Origin: Parietaria judaica
Taxonomy: Eukaryota > Streptophyta > Magnoliopsida > Rosales > Urticaceae
Reading direction: 5' to 3'
NCBI GenBank assembly: GCA_954871525.1
Contig: OX940864.1
Location: forward strand, 15,184,001 to 15,248,000
Length of the DNA: 64,000 nucleotides
Shown: in pieces, positions 1 to 12,778 of the stretch
How the letters are laid out: each line of letters opens with the position of its first letter
Numbering within the stretch: position 1 is the first letter of the stretch
Made by a program: the position numbers and the translations under genes
The notes under the pieces: generated by a model
Database searches by the model: none
What the model was told of the DNA's origin: nothing
Seen by the model: only the letters and a program-made list of their open reading frames with translations

Positions 1-224
1 CATTGGGCTAATAAATGCGACCATTTATTGCTTTCTATTTATTTCCTATAGACTAGATTATTAATAATGATTTATGAATATTAAATTACCTAATAATTTT
101 TTAAATGTTACCCGGAGGCTTCGACGATATATTTCGCGATAATATTCACGGGATCAGTGACGTGATCCCCAGAATGTTGTATAATTGTGAAACAATATTC
201 CCAACACAATCATCCCAACAACTC
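1..224. other. Non-coding flank of the first Copia relic
   Basis: I see no open frame or clear repeat boundary here. The segment ends in two short CCCAACA-like motifs near 200-220, of the kind found at LTR 3' ends, so it may be the tail of another LTR. No matching partner lies in the window, and this cannot be settled without the sequence to the left. Confidence 0.3.
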
Positions 225-2828
225 TAGCCGGAAGCAAGTATTTCCTACTACTTCTTGACGACTACAGTCGCTGGATGTGGATTTACACGCTCAAGGAGAA
301 GAGTGGAGCCTTTGAAGTCTTCAAGAAGTTCAAGAGGCTTGTAGAGAATGGGTCAGAACACAAGATGAAGGTCTTGAGAACAGACCGAGGTGGAGAGTTC
401 ACATCCCAGCAGTTCGGAGAGTTCTGCGATAAGGAAGGAGTCGAGCGCCACCTGACCGCACCGTACACTCCCAAGCAGAACGGTGTGGTGCAGAGACGAA
501 TCAGGAAAGTGATGGACACAACAAGGAGTTTGCTAAAGAATGCAACTCCTGGAGAGGTTTTGGGGAGAAGCAATTAGACACACGGTCTGTTTGCTTAACC
601 ATTTGCCAACAAAGGCGCTAGGAGAGCGTACTCCCTACTAGGCGTGGTTTGGGAAGAAGCCTCACTTAGAGCACTTGAGGGTATTTGGGTACACCGCACA
701 TGTGAAGACTGTGGGTCCCCATCTCAAGAAGCTTGATGACAGGAGTCAGTCGATGGTGTACCTTGGAGTTGAATACGGAAGCAAGGCACACAGAGTCTTT
801 GACCCCCGACGTGGCAAGATCCAAGTGAGCAGATATGCTGTGTTCGAAGAAGAGAAGAAGTGGGATTGGCGTGATGAGAACGGTGAGCCCGAACAGAACT
901 CTGTTGAGTTCGAAGTAGAAGAAGACGTTGCCGACCAGGAAGGGCCAGCAACATCCAGCTCGGGTACACTAGCTCGAGTATCTCTACCAGCTCGGGTACC
1001 CCTATCAGTTATGGTACCCCCACCAGCTCAGGTACGCCCACCAGAGATTCCTGCCCGGGTACACCCATGACACCCAGCCCGAACAGAACCAGCTCGTCCA
1101 AGGATGGCCCAAGAGGATTTCACCCCCTAGCAGAAGTCTACGAAGAGTATCAGGAAGTGGAGATGAACCTAGAAGAGTTGTCCATGTTGTGCGCCGATGA
1201 GCCGGCCAACTACCAAGAGGCAGCTACTGAGTAGGAATGGCAGGAAGCAATGAAGAAGGAGCTGGAGTCGATCGAGAAGAACAAGACATGGGAGCTCACC
1301 GACCTGCCCAAAGGTCAAAAGCCCATTGGCTTGAAATGGGTCTACAAGCTGAAGAAGAACACCAAGGGGAATGTTCTAAAGCACAGGGCAAGGCTACGTG
1401 CAGAAGCAAGGAGTCGACTTCGAGGAAGTCTTTGCTCCTATGGCGAGACTAGACATGATCACCACATGAATGTCAAATCGGCATTCTTAAATAGTGACCA
1501 CGAGGAAGAAGTCTACGTCATTAAACCAGAAGGTTTTGGCGTAAAGGGCAAGGAGCAGAAGGTGTATAAGCTCTCCAAGGCTCTATACGGGCTACAGCAA
1601 GCTCCAAGAGCGTGGAACATACGCCGCGACAAGAGCTTGAAGAGTCTTGGATTTACAAAGTGCTCCAGGGAGAAGGCAGTGCACACCAGGAGCAGCAGAG
1701 AAGAAGTTCTGGTCGTCGGAGTGTATGTGGACGACCTGATAGTCACTGGATCCAGCGCAGGAGGCGTAGAAGGGTTCAAGAAGCAAATGATGGCCGAGTT
1801 CGAGATGAGTGATCTTTGAATAATTTCTTACTACCTTGGTATTGAGGTAGAGCAGAAGAAAGACTGCATCACGCTGAAGCAGTCGGCCTACGCGAAGAAG
1901 ATCCTCAAGCAGTTCGAGATGACGGATTGCAACCCGAGCACATACCCAATGGAGGCAAAGCTGCAGCTCGGGAATGATGCTGAAGGAAGAGAAGTGGATC
2001 CCACGGAGTACAAACGCGTGATCGGGTGCCTGAGGTATCTCACCCACACCCGACCAGACATTTCTCACGCAGTCGGGATAGTTAGTCGATTCATGGAGAA
2101 GCCCACAAGCGCACACCAGCAGGCGGTGAAGCACATCTTGTGCTACGTGAATGGAACAACGGACTACGAGATCCAGTAAGGAAGAGGCAGGGGAGCAAAA
2201 GAGCTAGTCGATCGGTTTCAATGACAGTGATCGGGCCGGTGACATTGATGATAGGAAGAGTACCGGAGGGATGGCGTTCTACCTCAACGGGAACCTGATC
2301 ACCTGGCAGTCTCAGAAGCAGAAGATAGTAACTCTATCATCTTGTGAAGCAGAATTCATGGCAGTAACCGCAGCAGCTTGTCAAGCTATGTGGTTGAAGA
2401 GAATACTGAGTGAAGTGACTGGAGCCGAGCAGAAGCCAGTTACTCTCTACGTGGACAACAAGTCCACAATAGCACTGATGAAGAACCCAGTGTTTCATGG
2501 ACGGAGCAAACACATAGACACTCGGTATCATTATATTCGCAAGTGTGTGGAGAAGCGGAATATCATCGTGGAGTTTGTCAGCACGAAGGAGCAGCGGGCA
2601 GACATACTCACCAAGGCTCTAGCAAGAGTTAAGTTCGTGGAGATGAGAGAGCTGCTCGGGGTGAAGAACCTTGACCCAAGTCAAGCTTATGGGGGAGAAT
2701 GTGAGTTTAAGCCTGACTTGGCTCAACCCCTAGCAGAGATTTCCGACCAGAGATTTTCCCCAGCAGGAAGGGACCCGATCAGGAATGCTCCTACCAGAGA
2801 TGGTCTGACCAGAGATAAGGGGGAGTAG
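225..2828 (+). pseudogene. Copia pol pseudogene (integrase, RT, RNase H fragments)
   Basis: Recognisable pieces are the integrase core around 240-577 (DRGGEF motif), a post-integrase segment at 675-1070, reverse transcriptase at 1250-1819 with YVDDLIVTG near 1725-1750, and RNase H/C-terminus at 1919-2828. Frames are broken by a frameshift and stops near 577-640, a TAG near 1231, a stop at 1817-1819, and a stop near 2177. A deletion and frameshift at about 1395-1460 removes the stretch that in related elements holds the VAKGY and FAPVARL motifs. In the integrase, the family sequence NGVVER reads NGVVQR, so the third catalytic acid of the DDE triad has become glutamine. No functional product is expected. 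Confidence 0.9.
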
Positions 2829-3225
2829 AGATGCCCCGTAGCTGAAGAGGATCCTAGCAGGATTCTCCCGAGCAAAAACGGAAAACGCCAGAAGTCAAGA
2901 AGAGCTATTCCAGGAAGGTACCAAACTTGAAGAGCAAGTTTGGAGATACGATTTGGCTTCCTGATTTGATTTGATTTGGTTTCCCATTCTGTTAGGAAAC
3001 GTGTAAATTGTAAAGATTTGTTTGAGTTTATTTTTAGGAAGTTTAGCTAGGGTTTAACTTCTTTGTTCGCCTATAAATACAAGTCTTATGACTGGAGGTT
3101 GTAACTTTTTGCTCTCTTTGCATTCGACATTAATATGAGAAAATTCTCCCAAGTTTTGTCTTCTTTCCTTTGTTTCTTGTTCTTCATTGTTCTTTGGCTG
3201 CAGATCTTATTATTTTGAACCAACA
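2700..3225 (+). repeat. 3' LTR of the decayed Copia element
   Basis: The LTR starts TGTGAG directly after the polypurine tract and ends in CCAACA at 3225, about 526 bp. It matches in reverse complement the 543-bp LTR at 59824-60366. A TATAAATA box lies at 3072-3079, the probable core promoter, followed by a pyrimidine-rich R/U5-like segment. Confidence 0.85.
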
Positions 3226-3674
3226 ACTACAACTGCATTATATTAAACATTAAATTACTCTATAATTCGTCAAAATATAATGGTTACTAGAAAATTCGAT
3301 AGTAAACTGCCAACACACATATCATGAAAACGTAAAGTATATTTTTAAACAAAAAGAAAAAAAAATACAAATCTACACAGTAAAATCGGTTATCACCTTA
3401 TCGGTAGCGATTTTTTAGATGAAAACCGCAACTGATACTATTTAGCAAAACCTAGTAGTTTTAACCGTTTTATCCATTTCTATATATATATAATAAAAAA
3501 AACCGAAAATACGATAGTCTAAATTTGATAAGTAAACAGTTTCAGTTTTAAATTGGTTTAGCGTTTTTTTTTTTTAGACCCAGCTATATTCATGCAGATT
3601 ATATATGTATATATATAGTCCATGAATATTATGTTTATCACATAATATACGCAACATATATAGATAGCAAGATA

Positions 3675-3757
<83 letters not shown>

Positions 3758-3867
3758 AGCCAAACTGAGTTTTCCTTTCTAATTTCACGTAATATATATT
3801 TCTGAGTACACTTTTGTTTCTCTTTTGTATCTATCACTGTAGTATTAGCTAAACTATTTGTATCGAT
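3226..3867. repeat. AT-rich spacer with (TA)n-(GA)n compound microsatellite
   Basis: There is no gene here. A TA tract runs from about 3680 to 3716 and passes through GATA units into a (GA)n tract to about 3753. The segment lies just 3' of the DUF4228 gene that ends at 3868. Apparent reading frames here come only from the dinucleotide repeats. Confidence 0.8.
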
Positions 3868-4347
3868 TCATACTTCAGGTATGCTTTCTAACACAGGCTT
3901 CCAATTATACCCTTCTCTGAGATCGTCGCTATCGGAACCGGAGTTTTGCTCTACCCGAAGCTGAGAAGCCGTTTCGCCGACCGAAACACCTCCTCTCTCC
4001 AGCAACTCTCGCAGCTCTTGCTTGCTTATAACCAGCTTGATCCTCACCACTTTGCCATTACTCGTCTCTTCTCCTCCTTCTTCTTCTTCCTTTTCCGGCT
4101 CCGAAAACCTAACCTTCTTCTTCGGGTGCGCTTTCCGAGGAAGGGGCATGAGCCGGTACGTGTTGCCTTGTCGCAGCTCGGTTTCTGGGGATAGCACGTG
4201 GAAGCCGCTCGCCTCCGACAGCGAGTGGCCAGAGAATTCGGCTAGAAGCTCGAGCGCCCGGATTGGCGATCGGTACTCTAGGGTTTTGCCGTCGGGTTTC
4301 ATGACTTTGATCATTCTTTGATCCACCGTGACCAAGCAGTTGCCCAT
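3868..4347 (-). CDS. DUF4228/PADRE domain protein, 159 aa
   Basis: This single uninterrupted exon encodes a small plant-specific protein of the DUF4228 (PADRE) family, known for stress- and pathogen-responsive members of undefined biochemical role. The N-terminus is MGNCLV. Gly2 and Cys4 fit N-myristoylation plus palmitoylation, so membrane association is likely (inference). Residues 1-70 form the conserved core: MGNC, a VMKPDGKTLEYRSP-like strand, a GHSLSEASGFHVLSP-like block and a YRLMPLP strand. A lysine-rich stretch (KAHPKKKVRF) and an acidic run (EKEEEEGGEE) follow. A helix around 105-118 (KLVISKQELRELL) and a C-terminal GYNWKPVLESIPE motif finish the protein. Length and motif order are normal for the family. 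The start is chosen because it gives the canonical MGNC. There is no obvious decay, and AT-rich repeat DNA surrounds it. Confidence 0.92.
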   Translation of the reverse strand: MGNCLVTVDQRMIKVMKPDGKTLEYRSPIRALELLAEFSGHSLSEASGFHVLSPETELRQGNTYRLMPLPRKAHPKKKVRFSEPEKEEEEGGEETSNGKVVRIKLVISKQELRELLERGGVSVGETASQLRVEQNSGSDSDDLREGYNWKPVLESIPEV

Positions 4348-6091
4348 GGCTTTTTTGAGCTTTTTCTTGTTTAGGATATTAAGTTAAACTGATTTGTGTT
4401 TTGCTTCTGAATGAGGGAATGTGGGAAGTTTTGGTTTTTAAAGAGAGATTATTCCAACTTTACCCTCCATAGGGTTTCAATTTTACAGGACAAACCTATT
4501 TTTTAGTTGCCCTTTTAGGTCCCACTGGAATTTAGTATAATTCATTTTTTTAAAAGACAAATATATGTCTTCAATCCAGCACTAATTAGGTCATAATTAG
4601 ATAGTCTTGGATTGTTTTAAATACGCAATTTCAATATGCATGATATTAATATATTATTTTATTTTATTTTATTTTTAGTTGGGATATCTAATATCTATGA
4701 TATAAATATATAATAAAATTATATTTTACGACATTAATGATTCTGTAATTCTTTGTCACCGGCTAATTAAGTATGTTTATTATGTAAAATCCAATCTAAA
4801 TATTAATGAGAACTTCGAACAACATAATTAGATACTTAATTGTAATAAATAAACAACAAAATCATGTCATCTCAAAATTTCAATATCTTATGAATATTTA
4901 TGTTCTAAATATATCATAAAGTAATAAATAAAAAGTTAAGCATAAATATGTAATCTCTTATTGGCTTTATTTGGTTTTTATTTTCATTTTTGTATCTCTT
5001 GAGTTGAGTCTTATCTCTTTTGTACTTGACTAATTTAATTTAATAATATTAATCATCACTCGTGATACGGAGAATCAACTTGCGGTGAGTTGGGGTTGGC
5101 GAGTCGAGAGATAAGTTGTGGTGCAAGTTGAAACAATATATACTTAATTGTGTGAATAATCATGATTATGATATACAATATTAGGAGTGGATTATGATTG
5201 TTACTTCCCAAATGGGCAATCATTAAACTGCTTAATTTTTTCTTTGTCCTGTTTCTCTCTAAAGCCGTTTCACTGAGTCAGCCGCCCTGCCGTCGGCTCA
5301 TTAAGCCTTAGTGTTAATTTTTTTAGTGTCGCGGTGTTTGAAATTTAATTTCAAAATAAAAATCATATTAATATTGTGATATATATATATATATATATTA
5401 TAAGCGGAGATTGTATATTGTATAGACCTTTATATAATAATTTTTATGCTATTAGTGTTTGCGGCTAATTAAATATAGTCGTTATTTATTCACTTTTTAT
5501 TGTAATTTTTTTATTTACTTTAATGAATTAAGTTATAATGTCTACTTTTTTCTCGAATTAAGTGATATATATATAACACTGCTGAGTGGATTCTCGCCGG
5601 ACCTTTATAAATCATTGAGTGAAAATGTTAGCTAAGATCCAGAGGCAATCTTAGTGCTTGACTACTATTGATTCTTGGCTTGTTCTTTAGTTGACTACTT
5701 TAATGCAACGTTGACTATATGTACACGTCTTTGCAATAGTAGCGGCAAATATTCTCAAGTTTAGAGAAGATTAGCGGTCATATAAATTCAATTTTAATCT
5801 ATAGAAGTCGAAGTACCTAAGTCATGCAAAAGTATAAGGTTTGTATTTTTCGTCTTTATTATGTATTTTATGTTAGTTTATAGCGACGTGTCATCGGATT
5901 CTCATTGATCCCCTTGAATTATTACACATCTTTTATTACGAAAATACATGATACATAAAGATATAATAACATGTATAAACTAATGGGAGTGAAGTATTTT
6001 GGCTTTTATAAATAAAAAATAAGTACATGACCGTTATTTTATTAAAACTTGGATATACTATCTCTAGTGCTTGCAACAGGCAACATCAATA

Positions 6092-6131
<40 letters not shown>

Positions 6132-7014
6132 CGTAAATTAAATAAAATATTTAGTGCTGAATGTTGAGGTTGGTAAAGCACATTAGATTACTAAAAAAGA
6201 AAAGGGAAGAGAATATATACGTACTTTAAGCGTATAGATCTTCTGCACCTAATTCATAATTTGGCTTTTGTGTGTGTGTGTTTTCTGCTTGAAAACACGT
6301 TTTTCAAATCCTACAAAGCCTCGTTAAATTCTTGAAGAAAAAAGGAAAACAATTCAGTTTTATGTTTGACACTTAAATAGAAATAATTTGTTTATGCTTA
6401 AAAAAATTCATAGTGAACTAATTCAATTTTATGAATTAAATCCATACATAATCAAATATGAGGAATCCATCACAAAATAAATGAAAAATACAAAGAGTTA
6501 CAATTCCATGCATTCAGAAATTTCTCAATACTAATGCTCCATTCACTAATTTTTATTCTTTATTTTCCTACAAAGTTCCTACGGTTCATTTTGAGATATT
6601 TACGGTAAAAGTACCTAATTTTATACCTCATTTTTTTGTGTGACAATAGTATCCAAAAGTCACAAAACAACGTTGATGTTAAATTTCATCCATGTCTCGT
6701 TAAGCTTTGTTACACAAAGAACATGTGCACATCTATAATTAAACTCCGAAAAATCAATTTATTCAACACCTTTATTAAATTTGAAACGAATCTGTATTTC
6801 TAGTGATCTAATAGACGTTAACTCAATATTAAAAAAAAATTTAAATTTAACACTGTTTTATCTCCTTTAGGTTACAAAGTTAAGTATTTATATCACAAAT
6901 ATTCCATCCATTTTATATTGGTGAGGTGAGGTGGGTATGGATGGTTGTCATTTCTTAATCTAATTAACTTCGAAACGAAGACAACATTTTTTTCTTCTGA
7001 TTTTTCAGTATAGA

Positions 7015-7045
<31 letters not shown>

Positions 7046-7446
7046 AAGAGGTATTTTCTTTTTGTGTGATGTCCAAAAACAAAACTCTCCAAAGGTTTTG
7101 GCATAAAATCATCCTCTTGCATTATTGAGACTTTTAGGCAAAGATTATGGGAGTTTGAAAATTGCTACATGATATTCCCCTTTTAGGAAGTTTTTACATA
7201 AAAAGAGTCCACAACTAATAAGTTAATTAGGCACTATTTTTGCCATACAACTTCGACTTCTTCTTTTCTGGCGCATTAATTCATAGCCATTCCTATAAAC
7301 ATACATAGCCTCATATAAGCGATATATATATATACATATTATAGGCATGACAAGTTTGTGATTTGGAACAAATATTTGGTCAAAAATATTTATTATTTTG
7401 GCATGAAAAGGATTGTGACCCACTTGATAAATATACATGGGCATGC

Positions 7447-7487
<41 letters not shown>

Positions 7488-8252
7488 AAAAAATGGTACT
7501 ACGAAAGTCACCTTAGTGCTAAGTGATGTTATCAATACGCACGCACATTATATATTTATATAGTATACTTATTATATATTGCCTTTTCATTGGCCAACGA
7601 AAGCATTATCTGATGTTAGTGGATGCAAAAGATATAAGAGGTAAATTCTATTCATAGCCATATTTTAGATTTATGTTAATAAGCAAAAATCTCGATAAAT
7701 TTTAATTTTTTCTTTATTTTGACAATAATAATCTTGTGTTAATCTTTTTTTTCTTCTTCTCTTGATTTACTAACCTCACATGTATATCAGATCTAATTAT
7801 ATAGTTAGTTCATCGTTTGATTTAGTAGTATGTTATTGTTATTTAGTGAACTGTGAATCTAATGGTTTTATATACGAGCGGATTGTTTGGTTAGTCTCGG
7901 ATGTATTTTTAACTTACTATGATATGAAAATATTATAATTTAAATAAATTTGATATAGAGCTCAAGTCAAGAGACATATGATTCCCAACGATCTTTTAAA
8001 AAAAAACCTCATCTTTGTAATATTATAATCATTAACAGAATTGTTCGAGTAAATATAAGTTAATCGAAACAGTTAAGAGGAGTTTTGCCTTGTATTATAG
8101 TGAGAACCAACGTCACAGGGATAATATTAGGGTTTTTTGGGCACATGATCAAACAGTTTATAAGTAGAAGATAAATAAAATTATATACATAGGTTAAAGT
8201 TGGTATAATATATAGCTTAAGGTAGACTTCTCAAGCTGCATGCATTTTGCCT

Positions 8253-8297
<45 letters not shown>

Positions 8298-8951
8298 GAG
8301 ATCTCCGTGTGAATTCTGAGTTTTTTTATTTATTTATTAATTATCAAAATTAACTGAACTTTCAACGGTGGAGTTTGAAAGTGTTACTTTCAGTCATACG
8401 TTTAGTGAGCCTCGCGATTGAAAAATTGATAATTTTGGCATATCCTTTTCCTTGCGCGGTTTTTCCAACGAGCCGTTAAAGACCGACAATCACAGTTTTC
8501 AACGACACTGTTGGTGAATGTGCCGGTGAAAGTTTAACCCTAGCTAATCTTATATGTATGTATATATATGCTCACGTAGACAACTAGGTTCACAATCATA
8601 CATTCATATAAAAAGATTGAAAAATAAATTAAAAACATATAATCACAAAATTAGTAAGACTTACATAGTTGCGTGTCTCTTGCCTAGCTAAATTATGATT
8701 TGTTTAATTTCGTTCCATATCTATTTGAACTATCATCAGCCAAGAAAAATAAACTAAGATGAATAAGATATGAGGTCACTTATTAAAAGGATAAGGATTT
8801 AATGAGCTAATTCAAAAGCTCAAGTGATATAATTTATATGCTTATGTTATATCCAATGCATGACGTACCATTTCCCCACATGAACATCATTAACCAAAAT
8901 AGTCAAATAGCCTTATCTAATTTGCATATCGTTCTCGGATTTATGAGCAAT

Positions 8952-8983
<32 letters not shown>

Positions 8984-9559
8984 TGATTTATTTATTTAAT
9001 AAAGCTCGTTTAAGTTTGATCTGATTGTGGAGCTTGCTTTAATTTGAGTTCTTAAGCTCACCTAAATTAAATATGAATAAGGTCTCTTTTACCAATTTCT
9101 TATAGCAAAGAAACTGTTTGATTATATTTCTATTTTTTTTCTTCATAAAACTGTTTAGAATTACGATTTAATATTTTCTAAAATATTATTTGGTTATATT
9201 TTTTGTTTAATTGTTATCTAATAGTATATGTATTAAATGAATGATAAATTTATGTATTTTAAATGATAATATATATGTATATATATAATTTATTTAAATA
9301 AAAATAGGTGTGAATAACATAAATAAAATAAATGCATTATAATATAAAAAGTAATGATTACAAATTTTGAATATACAAGCTATCCTGTTTTCTATAATGG
9401 TAAGAAACATATCTTCTAAATAATTAATTAAATTTTATTTTTTAAAACATAAAATATAAACTAAATTTTAATTTTAAATTCATAACTAAACGCCTCAAAT
9501 GAACATACCATCAAGCTAAATCTATGAGATACCTTATAATAATTAGCTGTCTCTATTCT
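4348..9559. other. Gene-free AT-rich intergenic region with TA microsatellites
   Basis: I find no coding exon on either strand. The region holds perfect (TA)n tracts near 5378-5398, 6093-6126, 7016-7039, 7448-7482, 8256-8294 and 8951-8978. The stretch 4350-4450 should contain the promoter of the DUF4228 gene, which reads leftward. A segment at about 6600-6800 resembles 35850-36100 (shared ACAATAGTAT and CAACGTTGATG-like words), suggesting a dispersed repeat that I cannot classify. Confidence 0.6.
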
Positions 9560-9586
9560 ATCATAGTTTGTACCACATTAAGGAAG

Positions 9587-9625
<39 letters not shown>

Positions 9626-9734
9626 TTTAGAAGCAGAAAAAGTGTGTATAAAGATATTTTGCAACCATTAAAAAGCATAAAGCTAGATGGACAAGAACAT
9701 GATTTGTTCCTTAAAAAAAATAGAAAAACTCATG

Positions 9735-9960
9735 AAATGCCCAAAATTCATTGAAGGTTTAAGAGAAATACCCATAGTTTCAATTAATTCATTTATGCCC
9801 ATTTTTAATAAATTTTGGATCATTATAACCTTGATATTAATTATATATTTTTTAATTTCGTTAATTAATTATTTATGTTAATTTCAAAATTTGATTTTCC
9901 TAAAAGTAAGGTGAAATTATTATCATATTTATCTGATTTTAAATCAATCAATCAATCAAT

Positions 9961-10037
<77 letters not shown>

Positions 10038-10955
10038 GACCACCATCGCCAGATTCGGGCGGAGAGCGTGGCGAGCGTGGGCGCGGCGGCCGAGGAGGTT
10101 GGACGACAACAACCGACAAGAGTCGCGACCCAAATCCACCGAAGACCCCACATCTCAAATCACAGATCTGCGATTTATGAATCACTGGCGGTGGCGAGGT
10201 CGCCGGCTACGGCGGAGGAGGGCGATGGACGCCCGTCGACAGGTTTAGTGTTAAGATATTTGAATTTTAATTTCATTTGTGTTACGTGTTGAATACGTAA
10301 ATGGAATTACATATTCAGGTCTTCAATAATCGTAATTAAATTTACAGATTTTTCGGTAATTTAATTTACAGTTTGAAATTGGTTTATATATTCACAAGAT
10401 TAGTAAATATTTCGTAAACATATTTACGTTATTCATAAATTAATTTACAATTTTTCAAAGCTGTTCATATATTTACAGTTTTATGACTACATCTTTCTTA
10501 TACTTTCGTAAATATGTTTACAGTTTAATTTCGTAAATATTTCTATAGTTCTATAATTTCGTAAATATAATTACAGTTTCATAATCACGTAACTCGTTAG
10601 AATTTTGAATAATAGGGAGAAGATATTTGAAAATTATTAAGGGAGGATTTTTTTTTCAAAATTTTGTTTTTAAAATTAAAATCGTAAAAATACTTATTTA
10701 TAAGGAGAAAAAATTCGAAAAAAAAGGATAAAGATTAATCAGTTATTTACTTTGCTATATTTAAGGAATTTTTTTATTTTTTTTATTATTTAATTCGAAT
10801 TATTAATTAGTTTTAAATGTAATTTAAATTCCAAATATTAATTAATTAATTCGAAGGGTAAATTAGTCCATGTTTCAATTAATTGGTGGTTTTACTTACT
10901 AAAAATAGAAATGGGCATTTTTTTTAAACCTTGAGTCACAAATTGGCATTTCCCT
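9735..10955. mobile_element. Putative long-inverted-repeat (Mutator-like) element
   Basis: The left part (GAAATGCCC then GAAGGTTTAAGAGAAATACCCAT) is matched in inverse orientation near 10895-10955 (AAATGGGCATT, TTTAAACCTTGAG, TTGGCATTTC). The intervening 1.2 kb has no transposase. Its middle holds a (CT)n tract and a GC-rich block, and its right half has many degenerate copies of CGTAAATAT/TTTACAG words (10290-10590). I could not fix a clean target duplication; CTCAT is shared near both ends. The classification is tentative. Confidence 0.45.
9964..10034. repeat. (CT)n microsatellite followed by a GC-rich island
   Basis: About 35 perfect CT units follow a short (ATCA)n run. From 10035 to about 10240 the base composition changes sharply to GC-rich (GGCGG, GCGACC, CGCCGG words) in an otherwise AT-rich region. 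Several frames are open through it in both directions, but none resembles a known protein. It may be the leader of a transposon or a captured genic fragment. Confidence 0.7.
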
Positions 10956-11358
10956 CATTTACCCTTAAAAAATTATAATAGATTATTTTGAATTTCCTTT
11001 CATTTTTGGTTTAATTTTCATAACATGGCAATATTTTCAATTATCAAAGTATATCACAAAAACTAAAAAGTAACATTCCACTATTCAATCTAGTGATCAA
11101 TATCATTGTGCGTGGCTTGTTCCACATTAAGGAAGTAGTATAGATATTTTGTATGTAATAAAGATATTTTGCAACAATTAAAATGAACAAAGCTAGCTAA
11201 ATGGACAAGAACATGATGATTTGCTTTTCCTAAGTAATGTTTTCATCAGTTATTTATTTTGAATATTGTCGTTTTTTTGTTTTTTGGTTTAATAAATCTT
11301 TTAGATATATGGTTGAGCTAGCTTGTGTCATTATATATGTCAGGCTGATGAATTTACC

Positions 11359-11406
<48 letters not shown>

Positions 11407-11480
11407 CAATATAACAATTTTCAAGTATATAAGAAAATTTAAAAAGTAACATCCCACTATTCAATCTAGTGCATCATTGT

Positions 11481-12551
11481 GCATGCACTTTCGACAGGAA
11501 AATATCACTTTCGGTTTTTAGATTTATATATATGTAGTATATATATATAAAGGGAAAATATATATTACAAAGTTATAACTCATAGAAGATCATAAAAACT
11601 AATGTAGCGAAAGTACGAGATTTGCAGAATTTCCGAGCTCGATTCACGAATATTAAGTATCGATTATTTTTAAAATTTATATTCGGTTCATAAATTTAGA
11701 TTTTAAACTTCAAAACTGTAATATCTTAAAAGCGTGAAATTAAAAGAGAAAAGAAACTCAAGGCCGGTTTTGATGCAACCAAGATCATAAAACAATGAAA
11801 ACAGAAAACTAAAAATATCAACAACAACAAAAAATAAAATAAAAAATTCACTTAACAATGTTTTTGGACTCTTTTGATATTTGAACTTTCGGTTTAGTGT
11901 ATGTTGCAAGTCTCGTTCAAATATTCGAATAAAAAGTTACCGCCCGTTTGCGAGAACCTCTAAAAAAATGATCTAAGAACGTTAAAAAGGCTTACTTCAC
12001 TTGGGCACACACTAGAGTCTTCAAAAGAATAATAATATAAGAAGAGATGATCTTCCTTGCCCTAGTTAAACTGATACGTTATCTTGACTTGCATCCCAAG
12101 AAACATGACGTAGCTTTTCATGGGCATGCTATATATGAAGTCTTATACCACTTTCTTTCTCTTTCAATTTTATATATTTTATTTTCATTTCATGCGTGAA
12201 TCTTTGGTTATTAGGAAATAGCATGCCCATTTCTCGAACAAGAAAGATACCACTTTTCCTGTTGTTCAAATTAGAAATATTTGTGACCCTTCACGCTTTC
12301 AAATCACACGCTTTTCGAACTGATCAAGATATTCCGTTCTCATCTTTATTTTTCTAATGCCAAACAAACACGTACACGAGACATTCTCTCTCGTCAGAAT
12401 AAAATAGAGATATTGTATGACAATATTATTGTAGACTATTTATAGTATACTACAAAATCTCTATACAAGTAAACATAGGTCTACTGAAATCTCATTTTTA
12501 CATTCAAATGACTATTTTCTCTTATAAATTGATATCATCAATGGCTTAAAA

Positions 12552-12604
<53 letters not shown>

Positions 12605-12778
12605 CACATAACTATGTTCACAGCCGATCGATGTATATCATAGTGTAATATCTAATTGGAGAAGTGCAACTAAAGTTTTAAGATAAATAATCTACATAAA
12701 ATAAGTAAATAAAAAGTAAGAATACTGAAAGACACCTGAAAAGTGATGAAAGAATAAATTAACTCACACTATTATAAA
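11481..12778. other. Gene-free AT-rich region
   Basis: No exon, RNA gene or element boundary could be supported. A (TA)n tract occupies about 12558-12602. Confidence 0.6.

Larger units (their letters stand above)
225..3225 (+). mobile_element. Decayed, 5'-truncated Ty1/Copia retrotransposon
   Basis: The plus strand carries, in Copia order, the integrase core, reverse transcriptase and RNase H, followed by a purine-rich tract (GGGGGAGAA, 2691-2699) and a 3' LTR at 2700-3225. The 5' LTR, gag, protease and N-terminal integrase are absent. The same family recurs on the opposite strand at 59824-62864, where the pol frame is open; comparison with that copy shows how far this one has decayed. The base pairs after the LTR (ACTAC) have no counterpart at the left edge, so no target duplication can be assigned. 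Confidence 0.9.
9560..11480. repeat. Local direct duplication, one copy interrupted by an insertion
   Basis: A motif series (CCACATTAAGGAAG, AAGATATTTTGCAAC, AATTAAAA, AAAGCTAG, ATGGACAAGAACATGAT) occurs near 9575-9705 and again near 11125-11225. A second marker (AAAGTAACATYCCACTATTC, AATCTAGTG) occurs at about 11067-11100 and 11442-11475. The order fits two direct copies of a unit of a few hundred bases, with 9735-10955 inserted in the first. Both copies also carry TA tracts (9589-9622, 11363-11403). Confidence 0.6.

Noticed and set aside
3558..3837. Reading frames rich in Tyr-Ile and Ser-Leu repeats
   Set aside because: They are translations of (TA)n and (GA)n microsatellites. The same applies near 7363-7563, 9524-9754, 9875-10185, 11237-11457, 46839-46950 and 48971-49198.
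10035..10290. GC-rich coding exon
   Set aside because: Several overlapping frames are open on both strands, but none shows a domain, splice context or conserved pattern that I recognise.
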